Shown: piece after piece, positions 35,380 through 44,348 of the stretch
How positions within the stretch are numbered: position 1 is the stretch's first letter
Layout: each line of letters begins with the position of its first letter
Assembly: GCA_030041435.1 (NCBI GenBank)
Contig: JASHNW010000091.1
Coordinates: forward strand, 1 to 56,082
From: Acidobacteriaceae bacterium
Lineage (GTDB): Bacteria; Acidobacteriota; Terriglobia; Terriglobales; Acidobacteriaceae
DNA length: 56,082 bases
Reading direction: 5' to 3'
Notes under the pieces: generated by a model
Seen by the model: the letters and a program-made list of their open reading frames with translations, nothing else
Databases searched by the model: none
What the model was told of the DNA's origin: nothing
Translations under genes and position numbers: made by a program

Positions 35380-37005
35380 ATGAGTGCAACAGCGAATCTC
35401 GACCTGGAGACCACACAAGTGGCGACTCGGGACCAACATGCCCCAACCGCGGCCTGGAGGGTGAGCTTTTTCCTTCTCGCGATTCTTGGCTTCTCATTCT
35501 GGTTCTTCCTAGCCGTCCCGTTTGCCAGTCACCGCGAGAGCTACTCCTGGTACCCCGGGGTTGAAACCAAGAGTTTTGCCGCGGCTTTCGGTTTTATCAG
35601 CGTGACCTACCGGCCATTGGGGCAGGGTCTGGCGTGGCTGGGATTCAGGCTGCTTCATCCATCCACCTTTCCAACCAGCCCTGTGCGACAGACGCTGCTT
35701 CAGTTGTTTGTCTACGCCACATTCGCCATGGCCTGGTGGTTTATTGTCTCAGCGGCAAAGCATCTTCGTCTGCTTGCCCTGATCTCTCTCGTTGCGGGCG
35801 GCGTCTTCTTTCCCGGATACGTCCATCTGTTCCACATCTACGGAATGTTCTACTCGCCCGTCATCCTGATGATCGGGGCTTTGCTGGTCTTTTACTCCAA
35901 CCGTGCAATCGACCGCCGCGAGCGATGGCTGGCGGTAGCGGCGGTGTTGCTGGTGCTTTGGCATCCATTCGCAACTGCGTTGTTTGCGGCTTTCTACTTT
36001 GGGTTTTATCTCGAAACATTCCGCCAGCGCAGGAGACAGCAGCACCTGGAGGCTGTGGTGATTCTTGCGGCCTGCGCCGCGGCCGTCATCCTGATGGCAG
36101 ACGTGTTTGCGCGATCTGACGTGCACGTCCCGCTTGCCACCAAGCTCTACGGAGGTCTGGTCTCTTACCGGACCAGCGAAGTCAATGCTGTTGCGTCGCT
36201 GGTTGCCTTTATTCTCGCGCAGTTCACGCTGCAAAGCATTGGCCTGAGGGCGAAGGTGAGGTGGAGCGCGGCGGCTGCGCTGTCCGTTCTGGCTGTCATC
36301 TTCTATATGAATGGACTTGCCGTGCTGCTCCTTTGGCTCGGCGTGGTGCTCATCAAGCTCGTGCGCCTTCGCGACTGGTGCCTCTTCTTCCTGCTGCTGG
36401 GAGCGGCGTTGCTTCCCATCGGCGCAATCATCGGTTCTCCGGTGTTCGGGCTCTTCGCAATCGTGATTGCCGTCTACGCGACGGCCTTGGGATGGCCGGA
36501 GGCGGAGCGAGCCCTTGCGTTCCTCAGGCCGTGGCACGCCCTTGGAATCGCCGCCATTGCCACCGCGATGATCCTTCTGATGCGCTCCGGCATCCGCGTG
36601 CCGGTCGTCGCCAAGGCTGCGACCCCATTGCTGTCAGAACGCGAGCGGACATTTCAGCTGGAGCATGAGATCGAGTGGCTGCATCGCTCGAAATACTGCA
36701 GCGATGAGATTGCATTTGCCGACAATGGAGGCAGCCCGATCGATTCTGTCGAGAACGTGTTGAGAAGACGCTACCGGCCCCCGTCGGACATCGATGACGT
36801 GAGGCAGTTCTGGGACTCAGTTATGCGATGCAACACCAGCGAGGAACCCGGAGATCACACCGGGACGGTCATTCTGACGTTTGGAGATGAGGAACTGCAC
36901 GGCGAGGTTCCCGTCTTCACCGTAAAGGGCAAATATGCCGGCGATTCCGCTATATGGGTCAGCGAATCTCAGCTACCCTCCGGAGCTGCGCACGGCGAGG
37001 AGTAG
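35380..37005 (+). CDS. Large polytopic membrane protein of unknown function
   Basis: 541 residues with about eleven hydrophobic helices across residues 25-405 (FFLLAILGFSFWFFLAVPF through ALGIAAIATAMILLMRS), then a soluble domain of about 130 residues with two cysteines (HRSKYCSDEI, SVMRCNTSEEPGD). Its topology resembles integral-membrane GT-C glycosyltransferases or arabinosyl/mannosyltransferase-like proteins, with an early acidic loop (ASHRESYSWYPGVE), but no diagnostic motif is seen. It starts 13 bp after the Wzy stop, so it belongs to the locus. The function is not recognised. Confidence 0.75.
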   Translation: MSATANLDLETTQVATRDQHAPTAAWRVSFFLLAILGFSFWFFLAVPFASHRESYSWYPGVETKSFAAAFGFISVTYRPLGQGLAWLGFRLLHPSTFPTSPVRQTLLQLFVYATFAMAWWFIVSAAKHLRLLALISLVAGGVFFPGYVHLFHIYGMFYSPVILMIGALLVFYSNRAIDRRERWLAVAAVLLVLWHPFATALFAAFYFGFYLETFRQRRRQQHLEAVVILAACAAAVILMADVFARSDVHVPLATKLYGGLVSYRTSEVNAVASLVAFILAQFTLQSIGLRAKVRWSAAAALSVLAVIFYMNGLAVLLLWLGVVLIKLVRLRDWCLFFLLLGAALLPIGAIIGSPVFGLFAIVIAVYATALGWPEAERALAFLRPWHALGIAAIATAMILLMRSGIRVPVVAKAATPLLSERERTFQLEHEIEWLHRSKYCSDEIAFADNGGSPIDSVENVLRRRYRPPSDIDDVRQFWDSVMRCNTSEEPGDHTGTVILTFGDEELHGEVPVFTVKGKYAGDSAIWVSESQLPSGAAHGEE

Positions 37006-37098
37006 CTGTGGCGCCTGTCCGGATCGTCTGGCATCGACCTTGGCAGCTCGAGCAAATCATTGTTGCATAACGGCGCCGATGCAAAGCAATTCGGGAAG

Positions 37099-38004
37099 AT
37101 GAGAGAACAGATGGAGTTGCAGGGTAGGGAAATCAGAAGGCGCGGCAGTCTGATCCGGGTGGCGTTTCTCGATGGGGAAGGCTACCAGTTTCTGGACGAC
37201 CCGGATGCCGGCGTGGCGGCTCTGCGAAAGTTGAGGCGCCGGTTCGATCTGTTCACGTTCATCCAGAACCTCAGCGACACCACGCCGAGATTTGCATACC
37301 CGATAGAGTGGGATAACCTCGCGGCGCTCAAGGTGACCACGTTCGAAAGCTGGATGAAGAATCAAATCGACTTCAAGGCCAGAAATAAAGCGCGTAAGGC
37401 GGCCAAGGCTGGGGTCGAGGTTCGTGAAGCCGTCTACGATGACGACTTTGTGCGTGGGATCTCGGAGATCTACAACGAATCGCCCATCCGGCAGGGCAAA
37501 CCGTTTTGGCACTACAAAAAGGAGATCGAAGCGGTACGCCGGATGAATGCGACGTTCACGGATCGCAGCATCTTCATAGGCGCCTTCTTCGAAGGTCGTC
37601 TCATCGGCTTCGTGAAGCTGGTCGCGAACGAGGACTGGAGCCAGGCCGGCCTGATGCAAGTTGTGTCCATGTTCCGGCATCGCGAAAAGGCTCCGACCAA
37701 TGCACTCATCGCGCAGGCCGTCAAGTCGTGTGCCGATCGTGGGATCGCGCATCTCTGGTACGCTAACTACTCCTATGGAAAAAAGCAGGAGGATGGCCTG
37801 GCCGAATTCAAGCGCCACAATGGTTTTCAGAAGGTGGAAGTGCCCAGGTATTATGTGCCATTGACGATTGCTGGTCGCGTAGCCCTGAGGCTCGGCCTGC
37901 ACCACCAGGCTTCCGACTGGATTCCGGAACCGCTGACAAGTACCTACCGCAAAGTTCGCAGGATCTGGTTCGCGAAGCGTTTCCCAGGATTCGAGAACGC
38001 ATAA
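37099..38004 (+). CDS. FemAB/GNAT-like putative acyltransferase (paralogue 2)
   Basis: About 301 residues from the ATG at 37099; an in-frame TTG at 37060 and an ATG at 37111 are alternatives, and alignment with paralogue 1 supports a start near 37099-37111. Shared blocks: YPIEWDNLAALKVTTFESWM, ARNKARKAAKAGV, NESPIRQGKPFWHYKKEIE, FEGRLIGFVKLVANEDW, FKRHNGFQKVEVPRYYVPLT. It lies between the unknown membrane protein and the asparagine-synthase-like gene. Likely a GNAT-fold transferase acting on a sugar or lipid-linked unit; substrate unknown. Confidence 0.75.
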   Translation: MREQMELQGREIRRRGSLIRVAFLDGEGYQFLDDPDAGVAALRKLRRRFDLFTFIQNLSDTTPRFAYPIEWDNLAALKVTTFESWMKNQIDFKARNKARKAAKAGVEVREAVYDDDFVRGISEIYNESPIRQGKPFWHYKKEIEAVRRMNATFTDRSIFIGAFFEGRLIGFVKLVANEDWSQAGLMQVVSMFRHREKAPTNALIAQAVKSCADRGIAHLWYANYSYGKKQEDGLAEFKRHNGFQKVEVPRYYVPLTIAGRVALRLGLHHQASDWIPEPLTSTYRKVRRIWFAKRFPGFENA

Positions 38005-38145
38005 AAAGGACAATGAAGCCGGCGCCGCAACCCCCGGCTCGAACCTCCGCATCCAGTTTCAGATGCATCCCTGACCAGCGCAGAGCGCCACCGATGTGCC
38101 CATCGCTCACGCGCGTCGTCACCGACTTTTCCGAAGACCCAATAT

Positions 38146-40023
38146 ATGCCAGGAATCGCAGGATGCATTACCCGCCGCCGGCCGCAGGATGCTGAGGCCG
38201 ATGTGCGACAAATGGTGGAGACCTTGTGTCACGAGGACTTCTACACTGCGGGAGTCTGGTCGGAGGAGTCGCTGGGAGTCTATGCAGGCTGGGTCGCGCG
38301 GAAGGGCTCGTATGCCGATTCCATTCCGGTGCGCAACGAACGCGGCGACGTGATCCTCATTTTTTCAGGCGAGGAGTTCCCGGAGCCGAACGCGAAGGAG
38401 CAGCTCAGACAGCGCGGGCATGTGTTCAATTCCGGTGGGCCGTCCTGGCTGATGCACCATTACAAAGATTCGCCGTCGTTCCCTGCAAGTCTGAACGGAC
38501 GATTCCACGGATTGCTGGTCGACCTTTCCCGCTCCGTCGCGACGCTCTTCAACGACCGCTACGGAATGGGCCGAGTCTACTTTGCCGAGACGGAAGACGG
38601 GTTTTACTTTGCCGCCGAGGCCAAGGCGATTCTGGCCGTCCGTCCTGAACTCCGGCGGGCAGATTATCGAAGCCTGGGGGAGTTCGTCTCCTGTGGCGCA
38701 GTTCTGGAGAACCGGACGCTCTTCGAGGGGATCAACCTCTTGCCGGCTGCGTCCGCGTGGGTGTTTCGAAACGGCGCGCTGGCGGGGAAGAGCACGTACT
38801 TCGATCCGCGAGAATGGGAGGAACAGGAACGACTCCGTCCGGAGGATTACTACCAAGAGCTCCGCAGGATCTTCACACAGAACCTCCCTCGATATTTCGC
38901 GGGAAGCGAGCGTATCGGGATGTCCCTGACGGGCGGCCTGGACACGCGCATGATCCTCGCCAACTGCAAGCCCGAGCCGGGATCGCTTCCCTGCTATACG
39001 TTTGGCAGCATGTACCGGGAAAATCAGGATGTCCGCGTGGCTCGCCGCGTGGCGCAAGTCTGCGGGCAGTCTCATCAGGTGATCACGGCCGGCAACGATT
39101 TCCTGTCGCAGTTTTCCGATTACGCCAGGCGCGCGGTGTATCTCACCGACGGCTGCGTAGATGTGGGTCGCGCCCCCGATCTCTATCTGAACGAGCGGGC
39201 ACGGGAGATTGCTCCGGTGAGGATGACGGGAAACTACGGCGGGGAAGTGTTGCGGGGAGTCGTTGCATTCAAGCCCACGGAGCCCACCGCAGGTCTGTTC
39301 TGTCCGGAATTTCAGTCCTGGATTCGTCAGACGGCGGAGACCTATTCCGGAATCACTCGTTGCCATCCGGTTTCGTTTGCGGTTTTCAGACAAGCTCCAT
39401 GGTATCTGTACGGCGTGCTGTCTTTGGAGCAGGCACAACTCTCGATGCGCTCTCCCTATCTCGATAACGATTTCGTCCGCACTGTCTTTCGCGCACCCAT
39501 GTCCAAGCTGGCCAGTAATGAGGTGTCAATGCGTCTCGTTGCCGACGGGAACCGGGAACTGCTCAGGATCCAGACCGACCGCGGTCTGGCCGGAGATCGG
39601 GGCCGGCTCGCGCAAACAGTCTGTCGGGGATATCTGGAGTTCCTGTTCAAGGCAGAGTACGCATACGATATGGGCATGCCGCAGTGGCTCGCCCGGCTGG
39701 ATCACGCCGGCTCGGCGTTGCACCTCGAGCGGATATTCTTAGGACGACACAAGCCTTTTCATTTCCGCGTGTGGTACCGCGATGCACTTGCCGGGTACGT
39801 GCAGGAGATGCTGCTTGACGCGCGCAGCCTGACTAGACCCTACATTGAGAGAAAGGGACTTGAGGTAATGGTGCGCGGCCACCTCACGGGCAATCGAAAT
39901 TACACCACCGAACTTCACAAGGCGCTGACGCTGGAGCTTGTTCACCGGCTCTTTCTGGACAGCCCGATAGATGTCCGGGAAAAGGAATATGAGGATCACA
40001 CCTTCTCCCGGTCAGCATGCTGA
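38146..40023 (+). CDS. Asparagine-synthase-like protein lacking the glutaminase cysteine
   Basis: 625 residues. The N-terminus MPGIAGCI aligns with the glutamine amidotransferase start MCGIAG, but Pro replaces the nucleophilic Cys2. The N-terminal domain keeps LNGRFHGLLVDLSR and FNDRYGMGRVYFAE. The synthase domain begins near YYQELRRIFTQNL with an ATP-pyrophosphatase loop SLTGGLDTRMI (about 265-275, usual SGGxDS). Proteins of this type recur in EPS loci, where they may amidate uronates using free ammonia or adenylate another carboxylate. Role inferred. Its stop codon directly abuts the stop of the convergent beta-helix gene. Confidence 0.85.
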   Translation: MPGIAGCITRRRPQDAEADVRQMVETLCHEDFYTAGVWSEESLGVYAGWVARKGSYADSIPVRNERGDVILIFSGEEFPEPNAKEQLRQRGHVFNSGGPSWLMHHYKDSPSFPASLNGRFHGLLVDLSRSVATLFNDRYGMGRVYFAETEDGFYFAAEAKAILAVRPELRRADYRSLGEFVSCGAVLENRTLFEGINLLPAASAWVFRNGALAGKSTYFDPREWEEQERLRPEDYYQELRRIFTQNLPRYFAGSERIGMSLTGGLDTRMILANCKPEPGSLPCYTFGSMYRENQDVRVARRVAQVCGQSHQVITAGNDFLSQFSDYARRAVYLTDGCVDVGRAPDLYLNERAREIAPVRMTGNYGGEVLRGVVAFKPTEPTAGLFCPEFQSWIRQTAETYSGITRCHPVSFAVFRQAPWYLYGVLSLEQAQLSMRSPYLDNDFVRTVFRAPMSKLASNEVSMRLVADGNRELLRIQTDRGLAGDRGRLAQTVCRGYLEFLFKAEYAYDMGMPQWLARLDHAGSALHLERIFLGRHKPFHFRVWYRDALAGYVQEMLLDARSLTRPYIERKGLEVMVRGHLTGNRNYTTELHKALTLELVHRLFLDSPIDVREKEYEDHTFSRSAC

Positions 40024-41598
40024 TTATTGAACAACGGTTTCCCCATTCACATCCGTCGGCGGGGGTGGAGCCGGAGTTCCCGAGGTGTCGAGCGGATGCG
40101 GATAAGTATATGGAGTGTAATAGAGAGACCAAGTGTTCGTAGCCGTGCAGACGAACAGCTCGCCTTGTCCTCCGCTGCCGCTCTGATTCCAGCTACCCTG
40201 ATCCGTCGCCCAATAGGCTACTCCAGTCGTACAAGTCGAGGGCCGTGCCGATAAGGTTCCCGAACCGACTCCGCCGGTACCATTAAAGCTCTGAGCGTAC
40301 GTGTAGTAGTCGCGATTCGCGACCACTACGTCAGAGCTGGAATCGTTAATCAGTGGATAAGGATAGCCCGCCACGGCATTCCAAGAGTCCAGCCACTCGT
40401 AGATTGGTTCCAGCTTCTGGTGCGGCCAGGTTAAGGTGCCTGTCGCACTGTCTACAGCATTGGGAAACTGACCGGCAAGGAGATCGCTCTGCCCCTGGCC
40501 GGGCTGGTCGAGACAAGGATAGCCTGTCGAAGTGTTGGTATTCCCGTCCCACGCCGATCCCGCTCCGTTAAACGATGTACCGCAGTAGCCCCAGCCGTTC
40601 GGCGTTGCCGTTTGCGTGTAGGTGCTGTTGTCGCGTCGCATCGAATGAAAACTTATAAAGCTCTCATATCCGGTGAGTGCAGAATTTCCCCAGATAACTC
40701 CCGTACCGCTGCTGAAAAAATATGCGTTATAAATGGGAGACGAGTTGGACGCGGTAAATGTGTTTTCGTACACTTCCGACGCCCGGCATCCCCTACCTCT
40801 TCCCTGGCTGCCGGTGGGGTGGGTCTGGACTGCTGTATTGTTCAGTGTGTTGAAACGAAACACGAATTTCCCACCCTGCACGCAATCGTTGGCCGTGAGG
40901 ATGTTGTTGAAAGTGTTGTTCTCCGCAAAGATGAATTTGTTGCTGCCAAGGGACGTGGCGTCGGCCCAGGCTCCGTCACCATACGCGTTGGAACCACCGC
41001 CATAGCTCGGCTCCCAAAACGTGACAGCGTTCTGGCCCGAATTCAGCCCATCGAATATGGAGTGGTCCAGAACGCCATAGTTCCATCCGTCAAATCTGAG
41101 CGCATCTCCATTGAAGCCAGAGCCGGTTGTCATGTTGAAATGGTCGTGATCGACGCGAACGTTCTGGGAGTTGCCGGCGATATTCAGAATGCCATTGTTC
41201 TTCTCCGTGCCCGTACCGCTTTCGAGTGTGATCCCAGCAAAGCGGAAGTAGGAAGAGGACGCGGCGGTAGTCACGATCAGCAGAGAATTCGTGTCTGTCG
41301 TGTCGTTGTCTTCAATCACCGTCTGGTCCCCGCCGCCCGTGGTGGTTAGGCTTCCGGCTCCGATGATCGAGAGGCTTGTGCTTCCTGACGGCACCGTAAA
41401 GCCGATCTGTGAGGTCCAGGCGCAGGTCCCTGCCGGAATACTCACTGTGGTCGTTGAAGCGGTTACGGAGTTGAGTGCTGTTTGAACATCGCTCTCGTTA
41501 CATGAGGCTGCAGCGATGGATTGAGCCCCTGAACTCTGTACAGCAAGGGCGCCCAAGAAAAGCGCAAAAAATGCAATACCCGAAACCATCCTCGTCAC
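40024..41598 (-). CDS. Secreted parallel beta-helix protein (polysaccharide-lyase-like)
   Basis: 524 residues from a GTG (complement 41596-41598); an ATG at 41589 is also possible. The signal peptide MTRMVSGIAFFALFLGALAV ends near SSGAQS. Next come many short Asn/Gly/Ser-rich rungs: ILNIAGNSQNVRVDHDHFNM, ALRFDGWNYGVLDHSIFDGL, FIFAENNTFNNILTANDCVQ, VFRFNTLNNT. This is a right-handed beta-helix as in pectate-lyase-like or mannuronan-epimerase-like proteins. It is the only minus-strand gene inside the EPS locus and is tail-to-tail with the asparagine-synthase-like gene with no spacing. Plausible role: cutting or modifying the exported polymer. No PEP-CTERM tail; it ends in a proline-rich tail (PAPPPPTD). 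Confidence 0.8.
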   Translation of the reverse strand: MTRMVSGIAFFALFLGALAVQSSGAQSIAAASCNESDVQTALNSVTASTTTVSIPAGTCAWTSQIGFTVPSGSTSLSIIGAGSLTTTGGGDQTVIEDNDTTDTNSLLIVTTAASSSYFRFAGITLESGTGTEKNNGILNIAGNSQNVRVDHDHFNMTTGSGFNGDALRFDGWNYGVLDHSIFDGLNSGQNAVTFWEPSYGGGSNAYGDGAWADATSLGSNKFIFAENNTFNNILTANDCVQGGKFVFRFNTLNNTAVQTHPTGSQGRGRGCRASEVYENTFTASNSSPIYNAYFFSSGTGVIWGNSALTGYESFISFHSMRRDNSTYTQTATPNGWGYCGTSFNGAGSAWDGNTNTSTGYPCLDQPGQGQSDLLAGQFPNAVDSATGTLTWPHQKLEPIYEWLDSWNAVAGYPYPLINDSSSDVVVANRDYYTYAQSFNGTGGVGSGTLSARPSTCTTGVAYWATDQGSWNQSGSGGQGELFVCTATNTWSLYYTPYTYPHPLDTSGTPAPPPPTDVNGETVVQ

Positions 41599-41981
41599 TT
41601 TAAATCGTCCTCACTTCGACAAAAATATGAATCGATCCTCTCAGATCAGAGGCCCAACAGGAGTATCGACGACACTGTGTTACTTTAGCAAGCATTCTGA
41701 AGCGTTACCATGGTTACTTGAGTAACCGCATTATGCCGTTTCCAACAAGAACGTCGTGGTCGGGACACCAGCTTTGATCGCGGAAACTGTGATGGTAAGG
41801 GATTTGCAATCAATATCTTATTGAGCAATGGTATCCTGTGACCCGACGCACAGCTCCCGGAGTGGCCCGAGTTGAACGGTTCGTTAGAACGTTCGTCGGA
41901 ATTGCCGGAGATTCCTGGCTTTGCTATGCTCACACGGCCGAACGTAGGACGACCGCCGCTTTGGGGCTCACGTGGACAACC
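41599..41981. promoter_or_regulatory. Divergent region upstream of the beta-helix gene and the decayed GT2 copy
   Basis: No intact gene in about 380 bp. A 7-bp inverted repeat with two-base centre is at 41712-41727 (GGTTACT/AGTAACC), about 115 bp upstream of the beta-helix start and overlapping a second partial palindrome (ACCATGGT). A possible operator. From about 41821 on, the sequence belongs to a repeated module (see repeats). Confidence 0.45.
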
Positions 41982-42361
41982 ATGAAACCCCTCGTATTAA
42001 TTCTCATTTCCGCCTATAACGCCGAACGATGGGTCGCTGATGCTATCCAGCCTGCGATTCGCCAGACCCGGCAGCGCAAGGAGATCATCGTCGCGGACGA
42101 TGGTTCGACTGATCGCACTGCGGATATCGTGAAACAATTCGGGTCGAAAATCAAACTGGTCTCAACGGAAAACGGCGGTCTGTGCGCCGCGGTCACAGGA
42201 TTCGGGCGGCAGATGGCAACCATCTGACTGGGCGTAGGCAAAAGGGTCCTCCTTTCGCCTACATGGGCTCACTTTTCTTATCGAACCCGGTCGGTCTCTT
42301 GTTGAGGAATTGAGGCCTATAAGCGGATGCAAAGGTCCCGGAATGGCCCGAGTCGAACGGC
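41821..42361 (+). repeat. Duplicated intergenic module (two copies 480 bp apart)
   Basis: About 60 bp at 41821-41881 recurs at 42301-42361. The best part is TCCCGGARTGGCCCGAGTYG followed by AACGGYT, 24 of 27 bases identical. Each copy lies upstream of a gene start (decayed GT2, methyltransferase). The stretch about 41885-41981 is also similar to about 43185-43283 upstream of the intact GT2 gene. Confidence 0.75.
41982..42290 (+). pseudogene. Decayed copy of the GT2 glycosyltransferase 5' end
   Basis: From the ATG at 41982 the translation runs MKPLVLILISAYNAERWVAD and is nearly identical to the start of the intact gene at 43284, through KIKLVSTENGGLCAAV. Then a net 69-bp deletion relative to the intact copy removes the QELDADDILVP region (the DAD acceptor motif). 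A stop codon follows at about 42225, and recognisable similarity fades near 42290 (TTATCGAACCCG shared). The homology also reaches upstream of the start. A partial tandem duplication that has decayed. Confidence 0.9.
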
Positions 42362-42407
42362 TTCTTTGAAGGGCTAGTAATTTCGCTGATTGTATTGAGG
42401 TTGCGGA

Positions 42408-43145
42408 TTGACAACGACACTGGGCTTGGGTGCGATTTATTCGAACGAGTTTTTTGCTGGCCAAGTTGAGGGATCGGCCAGATCGGCCGCCGTTATCGTG
42501 CCGCTCGTTTTGTCGCTCGTACCAGCAAAGAGCGTTATCGATGTGGGTTGTGGCGTCGGTCCGTGGGCAGCCGAGTTTCTGGCGAACGGCGTTCCGGAGG
42601 TGTTGGCCATCGACGGCGATCACATTAACCGTTCCCACTTACTGATTCCGCCTCATAGATTTCTGGCCTGCGACTTGACGCAACCTCTTAAACTCGACCG
42701 AACCTTTGACTTAGCAGTCTGCCTGGAAGTTGCTGAACATCTCCCGCAATCGAGGGCCGCAGGTTTGGTCGCAGATTTAACCTCGATGGCTCCTTGTCTG
42801 ATGTTTTCCGCAGCCGTTCCTGGGCCTACCGGAACCAATCATATAAACGCGCAATTCTTACCGTATTGGATCGAGCTTTTCCGGAAGCACGGATACGAAG
42901 CAATTGATCCGATTCGGCCCCGGATTTGGGGCCATGAGTCTGTGGAATGGTTCTATCAGCAAGACACAATTCTGGTGGTGGCTCCAAACCATCCGTTGTT
43001 AGCCAAAGGCTTTCCAAGACCTCAAAGCCTCATTCACCAGGAATTGTATGAGCAGGTACTCCATCAGGAAGCCACGATTGGAGCGCTCATAAGAGGCTTT
43101 CCTGGCGCGGTTCGTCGCTCGATCTCCTATCGGATGGCGCACTAA
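42408..43145 (+). CDS. Class I SAM-dependent methyltransferase
   Basis: 245 residues from a TTG. Motif I SVIDVGCGVGPWAAEFL (about 42-58), acidic loop end EVLAIDGDHINR, motif IV-like FDLAVCLEVAEHLPQ. The C-terminal half (FRKHGYEAIDPIRPRIWGHE) is a FkbM/Methyltransf_23-type lid. Likely methylates a sugar of the repeat unit. It sits between the decayed and the intact GT2 copies, so it was carried inside or inserted into a duplication. Confidence 0.87.
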   Translation: MTTTLGLGAIYSNEFFAGQVEGSARSAAVIVPLVLSLVPAKSVIDVGCGVGPWAAEFLANGVPEVLAIDGDHINRSHLLIPPHRFLACDLTQPLKLDRTFDLAVCLEVAEHLPQSRAAGLVADLTSMAPCLMFSAAVPGPTGTNHINAQFLPYWIELFRKHGYEAIDPIRPRIWGHESVEWFYQQDTILVVAPNHPLLAKGFPRPQSLIHQELYEQVLHQEATIGALIRGFPGAVRRSISYRMAH

Positions 43146-43283
43146 AACGCCTGCGTTCCGGCCCTGTGGATCGAAACTGACTCACTACCAACGTCTCGTC
43201 AGATTTGCCGGATATCCTCGGCCGTGCCTTGCTGAAAAGGCCGAACCAGGACAACCGCTGCTTTGAAACCCGCGGGAACAATT

Positions 43284-44318
43284 ATGAAACCTCTCGTATC
43301 GATTCTTATTCCTGCCTATAACGCCGAGCGATGGGTCGCCGATGCGATCCAGTCCGCGATTCGCCAGACCTGGCAGCGCAAGGAGATCATCGTCGTGGAC
43401 GATGGTTCGACGGATCGCACTGCGGATTTCGCGAAGCAGTTCGGGTCGAAAATCAAACTGGTCTCAACAGAAAACGGCGGCCTGTGTGCGGCGGTCAACC
43501 ATGCCTACCGGCTCAGCCAGGGGGACTACATCCAGGAACTGGATGCGGACGATATTCTGGTGCCAGACAAGATCGAGCGGCAGATAGCAGCAATGCGCCC
43601 AGGCGACAGCAAAAGAATCCTTTTTTCTTCGCCGTGGGCCCGCTTTTATTATCGAACCCGAAAAGGGAGATTCATTTCCAACTCGCTGTGCCGGGACCTT
43701 TCTCCGGTTGAGTGGCTGTTAGCCAAAATGGGCGAAAACCTGCACATGCAAAATGCAACCTGGCTGGTGAGCCGGGAGCTGGCTGAAACGGCAGGACCAT
43801 GGGACACGCGGCTACACTATGATCAGGACGGCGAGTACTTTGACCGGGTCCTTTTGGCTTCCGCGGGAGTCCGCTTTGTACCCGGAACCGGAGTCTATTA
43901 CCGGGCGAGCGGTGCGGGCAGCATCAGCACGATTGGCAACTCCAACAGGAAAAGGGATTCGTTGCTCCTGTCGATGAAGCTGCACATCCAGTACCTGCGC
44001 TCGCTCGAGGACAGCGAGCGCGTCCGAAAGGCCTGCCTGACCTATCTCCAAAACTGGTACGGTGTCTTCTATCCCGAGCGGCCGGATTTGGTCAAAGAGC
44101 TGCAGGCGTTGGCCGCGGAGCTCGATGGTCACCTGGAGACGCCCCGTCTTCGCTGGAAATATGCGTGGATGACGCCTGTGTTCGGGTGGAAGGCGGCTAA
44201 ATCGGCTCAGGATGTCCTCCCGCAACTCAAAGCAGCATGCGTGAGGCAAATTGACAGGATGATGTACCGATGGGAAGTGAACCCAGTGCCGGCAGACCAG
44301 CAGATCACGGCATCCTGA
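43284..44318 (+). CDS. GT2-family glycosyltransferase
   Basis: 344 residues from the ATG at 43284, where the GT-A fold starts (VSILIPAYNAERWVADAIQS). Nucleotide contact VVDDGSTDRTADF, metal/donor motif QELDADDILVPDKIE, and a C-terminal acceptor region (LHYDQDGEYFDRVLLASAGV). It adds a sugar on the cytoplasmic face. A truncated copy of its 5' end and upstream region lies 1.3 kb upstream. Confidence 0.92.
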   Translation: MKPLVSILIPAYNAERWVADAIQSAIRQTWQRKEIIVVDDGSTDRTADFAKQFGSKIKLVSTENGGLCAAVNHAYRLSQGDYIQELDADDILVPDKIERQIAAMRPGDSKRILFSSPWARFYYRTRKGRFISNSLCRDLSPVEWLLAKMGENLHMQNATWLVSRELAETAGPWDTRLHYDQDGEYFDRVLLASAGVRFVPGTGVYYRASGAGSISTIGNSNRKRDSLLLSMKLHIQYLRSLEDSERVRKACLTYLQNWYGVFYPERPDLVKELQALAAELDGHLETPRLRWKYAWMTPVFGWKAAKSAQDVLPQLKAACVRQIDRMMYRWEVNPVPADQQITAS

Positions 44319-44348
44319 GTTGGCACGGCCCGCGGAAAGAGCCTCGGA

